From: Gammaproteobacteria bacterium
GTDB taxonomy: Bacteria; Pseudomonadota; Gammaproteobacteria; UBA6429; Thiohalophilaceae
NCBI GenBank assembly: GCA_016125505.1
Contig: WGLP01000006.1
Span: forward strand, 186,001-250,000
DNA length: 64,000 nucleotides
Direction of reading: 5' to 3'
Shown here piece after piece: positions 60,618 to 64,000 of this stretch (position 1 is its first letter; every line of letters begins with the position of its first letter). Under the pieces are notes generated by a model, which had not been told where the DNA came from, made no database searches, and worked only from the letters and a program-made list of their open reading frames with translations. The translations under genes were made by a program, and so were the position numbers.

Positions 60618-60827
60618 ATGGCAAAGAGTTCCGATCACCTGCGTACCTTGCTGGACAAGCTCGGCCAGTTACCGCCGCCGCAATTGGCGGAAGTGGAAGA
60701 CTTTGTGGACTTCCTGCGCTACAAAGACCAGGACCGTCCACTCACCCAGGCGGCGATGCGCACGGCGCAATCCAGCTTCAACCGCGTGTGGGACAATCCG
60801 GACGATGCCGTCTATGACACGCTGTGA
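60618..60827 (+). CDS. DUF2281-like antitoxin
   Basis: 69 residues. LRTLLDKLGQLPPPQLAEVE, DFVDFLRYKDQD matches the DUF2281 type of antitoxins often paired with PemK/MazF-like toxins. SD AAAGGAG precedes the ATG. Its stop overlaps the next gene by 14 bases, so the pair is coupled. It probably binds and neutralises the toxin and represses the pair. Confidence 0.75.
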   Translation: MAKSSDHLRTLLDKLGQLPPPQLAEVEDFVDFLRYKDQDRPLTQAAMRTAQSSFNRVWDNPDDAVYDTL

Positions 60828-61152
60828 ATTCGGCGATGTCGTGTTGGTGCCGTTCCCATTTACGGATCAGTCGACCAGTAAGAAACGCCCCGCCGTCGTG
60901 ATCAGTTCGTCCGCGTATAATGCGCAACGGCCGGATCTGATCATCATGGCCATCACCAGTGTGTTGCCGTCCACGCCCCACGTGGGCGAGGTGCTGGTCA
61001 GCCAGTGGCAGGCGGCTGGCTTGCTTAAACCCTCTGCGATCAAACCTGTCATCACTACCATCGAAAAAAAGCTCGTGATCAAAGTGATGGGCACGCTCAA
61101 TAACGTTGATCAACAATCCCTGCGCCAGACTCTGAAGATCATTCTGGGCTGA
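60814..61152 (+). CDS. PemK/MazF-family toxin
   Basis: 112 residues from ATG 60814, overlapping the antitoxin gene. CEFGDVVLVPFPFTDQSTSK, KRPAVVISSSAYN and the Thr/Ser-rich strand IMAITSVLP, with LLKPSAIKP, fit the PemK/MazF endoribonuclease family. MazF-type toxins cut mRNA at short sequences and slow growth. It probably stabilises the insert. Confidence 0.85.
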   Translation: MTRCEFGDVVLVPFPFTDQSTSKKRPAVVISSSAYNAQRPDLIIMAITSVLPSTPHVGEVLVSQWQAAGLLKPSAIKPVITTIEKKLVIKVMGTLNNVDQQSLRQTLKIILG

Positions 61153-61182
61153 TGCGCACGACCACGCGCACATCGTGGATCG

Positions 61183-61206
61183 ATATTAGCAATATCTGTG
61201 TCTTGA
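61183..61206. repeat. Solo end related to RAYT unit 2
   Basis: 24 bases starting ATATTAGCAATATCTGTG match the right end of RAYT unit 2 (54133-54156) with three differences. No transposase is adjacent. It may be a relic or an independent REP-like target. Confidence 0.65.
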
Positions 61207-61220
61207 CCTCGGTTTCATTG

Positions 61221-61411
61221 TGAGTTTTTACTACGACCCCAAATATCCCTGCCAAATATCCCTGTGGCTGACATCGAGCATATTCCGCCGATGCCGGCGC
61301 GTTTGGAAAAGTGGCGAGATTATCGCGGTGAATGAGTTTTTACTACGACCCCAAATATCAAGGTGCCGGGCTCTGAGTTGGCTTGAGTTATTTTACTGAC
61401 CCCAAATATCC
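61221..61411. repeat. Short direct repeats with GACCCCAAATATC
   Basis: A 27-base sequence at 61221-61247 recurs exactly at 61333-61359. Its end GACCCCAAATATC also appears at 61398-61410 and at 54286-54298, so four copies are in the window. The region between toxin and RHS genes (61153-61414) holds no gene. The motif resembles an end of a RAYT/REP-type sequence (reverse complement starts GATATTTGGGGTC). Confidence 0.7.
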
Positions 61412-61414
61412 AGA

Positions 61415-61807
61415 TTACTGACTAAAGTTGTACTCATCTTTCGAGCATATGATTTGAACCAAACTATTTCTGCTATCCAAATATTGATGAGCAGGCTCTT
61501 CAGACTCAACCAACCCTTGAAGGAGTCCTGAAATCCTCATCTTTCCGGACTCGGTAATTCTCCAGATACAAGTATCTTTTATATTTTCCACATAACTATC
61601 AGTACCAGATAGGGAACTCTCTACCTCAAGTTTTCGTATGCCAGATAAATCGACCTCTGTGTACTGATTGATGTATTCAACCAAGTCAACACGCTTACCA
61701 TTCCACGTATTGAAAAAACGTGCTACCTGCTCTACATCTGACAACGAGCCCGAAATTAGGAGTGTTGGAGCTCCCTTCATTTCGTCGAAGTATTTGATAA
61801 CCAGCAT
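61415..61807 (-). CDS. Presumed immunity protein of the complete RHS toxin
   Basis: 130 residues, soluble alpha/beta (LVIKYFDEMKGAPTLLISGS, VEQVARFFNTWNGKRVDLVE, RITESGKMRISGLLQGLVES). No signal peptide. It starts eight bases after the RHS gene stop, the normal place for the cognate immunity gene. Lower GC than the RHS shell. I do not recognise the family; the role is inferred from position. Confidence 0.6.
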   Translation of the reverse strand: MLVIKYFDEMKGAPTLLISGSLSDVEQVARFFNTWNGKRVDLVEYINQYTEVDLSGIRKLEVESSLSGTDSYVENIKDTCIWRITESGKMRISGLLQGLVESEEPAHQYLDSRNSLVQIICSKDEYNFSQ

Positions 61808-61815
61808 TGTCTTAC

Positions 61816-64000
61816 CTATGGTTTAATTGGTGGCTTGTTACCGATCGGAACATTCTTCCAAGGTGAGTTCCATGAATCCCATGGATTATAATCCCAATGG
61901 GGGTTATGCCATGGATCTTCTGGTTTATATCTCCACTCACCGCCATCTTCGTCCCAGATACTTTTTCCATTGCCGCGAGTTGATGGTCCAACCTCGCATT
62001 CCCCTGGATTTTTAACCGGGGGATCTACACCCTCTGGAGGCAGTCCTGGACTTAGATCTGGAGTTTGGGGCTCTGGCGGTCTAGTCCAATCATATGTTTT
62101 CCACGCAACCCGCATCGCTGGAATTGCATAGCACTCCGGACACAGTTGCACAAGTCCAGGTTCAGGAAGTGGATCATTAGTTACAAAAGGATCATGATAC
62201 AAGCCTAGTGGATCGACATAACTAACCGGATTCCCAGCCACATACCCAAACGTGTTTAGTCCACCCCATAACCCAATCGGATCACTGGTGATATACCGCC
62301 CCGTACTCGGGTCGTAATACCGGAAGTAATTATAGTAAAGCCCGGTCTCGGCATCGTAATACTGGCCGGGGAAGCGCAGGTTCAGAGTGAAGTGCACCCC
62401 ATCGCCATCGGGGTCGTCGTTGGCGGCAGTGCTGCCGAAGGGATCGCTATTCCAGGTCCATACGACTTTCTGGGTGGCGTCACTGACGGCACGGGGTGTA
62501 CCGAGTTGGTCGGTGTGGATGTAGTACACATTCCCCTGTTTGATCACCGCTATCGGCGTGCCGCGCAGATAGACGTATTCCACGCTCAGGTTGCCGTTGT
62601 CATATTCCGCCAGCAGTTGGCCGCCGGTGTTATATATATAAGTGGTGAGGTTGCCGCCCTGCTCTTTGGCCGTACGTTGACCCAGGGCATTATAGGTATA
62701 GGTGATCGTGCCATCGACACCAGTCAGTTGGTTATGGGCATTGTAGCTGTAACTATGCCGAGCATCGCTCGTGGTATTGCCATTAGCATCGAGTACGACT
62801 GTGGTGGCGTCGACACTATTGAGGCGATTGCTATTGGCGGTGTAGGCATAATTTGTTGGAGTCGCATTGTCGAGCAGGCTGAGCCGGTTGCCGTTTTTGT
62901 CGTAGCCCAGGCTTTGCGTGCCAAACCCGCCGCCTGCACTGGTCAGTCGGTTGAGGGCATCGTAGCCGTAGCTGGCGGGTTGATTTGCGATCCCATCGAT
63001 GAGCTGGGTGAGATTGCCATTAGGATCATATTGCGGGTAATCGCGTTGATATATCCCGGGCACGCTTTGTGACGTAAGGCGATAGGCGCTGTCCACGGTC
63101 TGCGACAGCACTGCACCATTGCCATAGGTCAGCGCAGTCATCGGCCCAAAGGGTGCGTAGGTAATATTGCTGGCCAGTGTTGTCGGCGTGCCGTTGATCG
63201 TGCCATCGAGCCGAATTACCTGGCCACTGGCGTCATAGTGATAGGTCACACTGTCGCCGGAGGGATACGTCACGGTCTGAATGCGACCCACGGCATCGTA
63301 GCTGTAACTGACATTTTGATGTACGGAGACATCGCCGAAGGCATCGTAGCTGTAATAAGTGACTTCGCTGCCCTGGGTCACGCTGCACAGACGCCCCACG
63401 CCGTTAGTACAGTTGTCATAGCTATAGCTGATGTCATCCAGCGGATACGGGGCATTGATCAAGGTCAGCCGGTTCAGGGCATCGTAGGTGTAAGTGAAGC
63501 TCTGGCCCTTGGCGTCGGTACGGGTGACCATGTTACCCGCCGCATCGTAGGCCATGGTCGTGGTGCCGGTATCCGGGCTGGTTTGCGACAGGAGTTCTCC
63601 TAGATCATCGTAAGTATATGTGGTGTGACCGTTATTAGGATCGGTAACCGAAGTGAGATTGTCATGACTGTTATAGGCATACGTTGTGAGCGCATTGGCC
63701 GTGCTGGTGTCACTACCACCGACATCCTGTGTTGAGGTCAACAGGCGTTTGAGGGCATCGTAACTGTAATCCGCGTTGGTCAGATTGCCGTCGGTGTCAT
63801 GCGACAAGGTCCCGTCCGGTGCGAAGGTATAGTCGTGGATCTCATTGGCCTGTGAGGTCGTGGCGAGACGGTTGTACGCATCGAAGGTCTGGCTGAGGGT
63901 ACGTTTCAACACGCCGTTACTGTCATAGATATTTTCCGCGGTCTTGTTGCCTTCGGTATCCAGGGTGTACTCGATGTAATTACCCAGGCCATCGGTGATA
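61816..64000 (-). CDS. RHS-repeat polymorphic toxin, N-terminal part outside window
   Basis: The frame is open to the right edge; 727 residues are visible. Many YD repeats (e.g. [54 protein letters not shown]) form the shell. The RHS core follows ([46 protein letters not shown]). After the core a unique ~140-residue tail holds the toxin, ending with [20 protein letters not shown] and similar Trp/Pro/Asn-rich segments. Function of the tail is not recognised; such tails are usually nucleases or other antibacterial enzymes. Export route is unknown; the N terminus is needed. Confidence 0.92.
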   Translation of the reverse strand, partial: ITDGLGNYIEYTLDTEGNKTAENIYDSNGVLKRTLSQTFDAYNRLATTSQANEIHDYTFAPDGTLSHDTDGNLTNADYSYDALKRLLTSTQDVGGSDTSTANALTTYAYNSHDNLTSVTDPNNGHTTYTYDDLGELLSQTSPDTGTTTMAYDAAGNMVTRTDAKGQSFTYTYDALNRLTLINAPYPLDDISYSYDNCTNGVGRLCSVTQGSEVTYYSYDAFGDVSVHQNVSYSYDAVGRIQTVTYPSGDSVTYHYDASGQVIRLDGTINGTPTTLASNITYAPFGPMTALTYGNGAVLSQTVDSAYRLTSQSVPGIYQRDYPQYDPNGNLTQLIDGIANQPASYGYDALNRLTSAGGGFGTQSLGYDKNGNRLSLLDNATPTNYAYTANSNRLNSVDATTVVLDANGNTTSDARHSYSYNAHNQLTGVDGTITYTYNALGQRTAKEQGGNLTTYIYNTGGQLLAEYDNGNLSVEYVYLRGTPIAVIKQGNVYYIHTDQLGTPRAVSDATQKVVWTWNSDPFGSTAANDDPDGDGVHFTLNLRFPGQYYDAETGLYYNYFRYYDPSTGRYITSDPIGLWGGLNTFGYVAGNPVSYVDPLGLYHDPFVTNDPLPEPGLVQLCPECYAIPAMRVAWKTYDWTRPPEPQTPDLSPGLPPEGVDPPVKNPGECEVGPSTRGNGKSIWDEDGGEWRYKPEDPWHNPHWDYNPWDSWNSPWKNVPIGNKPPIKP

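Noticed and set aside
61153-61414. CRISPR-like short repeats
   Set aside because: Only two exact copies of 27 bases, 112 bases apart, without regular spacers or cas genes.

Overview
The window looks like a chromosomal segment of a GC-rich gammaproteobacterium, probably a sulfur- or metal-active environmental lineage. The evidence is proteobacterial housekeeping genes (ptsP, rppH), outer-membrane machinery (a BtuB-like receptor with TonB, a porin), periplasmic multiheme cytochromes, and TusA/DsrE/YeeE sulfur-handling genes. No rRNA, tRNA or CRISPR array was seen, and the species cannot be named from the sequence alone.

Layout. 1-3.9 kb (minus): a GspE/PilB-type ATPase cut by the window edge, ptsP, rppH. 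4.1-11.8 kb: a cobalamin uptake and activation block (HAD phosphatase, BtuC/BtuD-like transporter, then a cobalamin riboswitch driving btuB-tonB-adenosyltransferase), with a ParA-like ATPase and a Rossmann-fold protein. 11.8-36.9 kb (minus): about 20 tightly packed, co-directional genes for an extracellular contractile injection system (eCIS). It has a small first gene, sheath, inner tube, T4 gp51-like protein, Pvc16-like cap, AAA+ ATPase, Afp7-like tube adaptor, LysM-like protein, split hub and spike, gp25, gpJ, a gpI-propeller fusion, DUF6519, an exported vWA protein, a tail-collar-like protein and a large DUF4157 candidate effector.

37.5-46.5 kb (minus): a secreted coiled-coil protein, an NtrC-type regulator with its PAS histidine kinase, then a porin, three-heme cytochrome, small secreted protein, five-heme cytochrome and tandem-rhodanese lipoprotein. 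The lipoprotein gene is preceded by a good sigma-54 promoter match. The set resembles the rhodanese-type porin-cytochrome conduits described in Geobacter (extHIJKL type). 46.7-49.6 kb (minus): small DsrE-like proteins, TusA, a YeeE/YedE transporter and a second TusA. 49.8-51.9 kb: an orphan NarX-like kinase with a degenerate ATPase domain, and a membrane-anchored winged-helix protein.

51.9-64 kb: a plastic accessory region. An RHS-repeat protein (cut by the right edge) with its presumed immunity gene is followed downstream by displaced RHS tip fragments and further immunity-like genes. These are separated by two REP-associated transposase (RAYT) units with perfect or near-perfect terminal inverted repeats, by a deletion derivative of one of them, and by a 6-kb insert. 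The insert carries a tyrosine recombinase, a primase-ATPase, an XRE regulator, a PemK-type toxin-antitoxin pair and a highly structured gene-free stretch.

The eCIS locus and the two polymorphic-toxin systems (DUF4157 effector, RHS tips) are the most noteworthy contents. The eCIS effector candidate combines a DUF4157 head, a PD-(D/E)XK-like segment, a long lysine-rich tract and a separate C-terminal globular domain.
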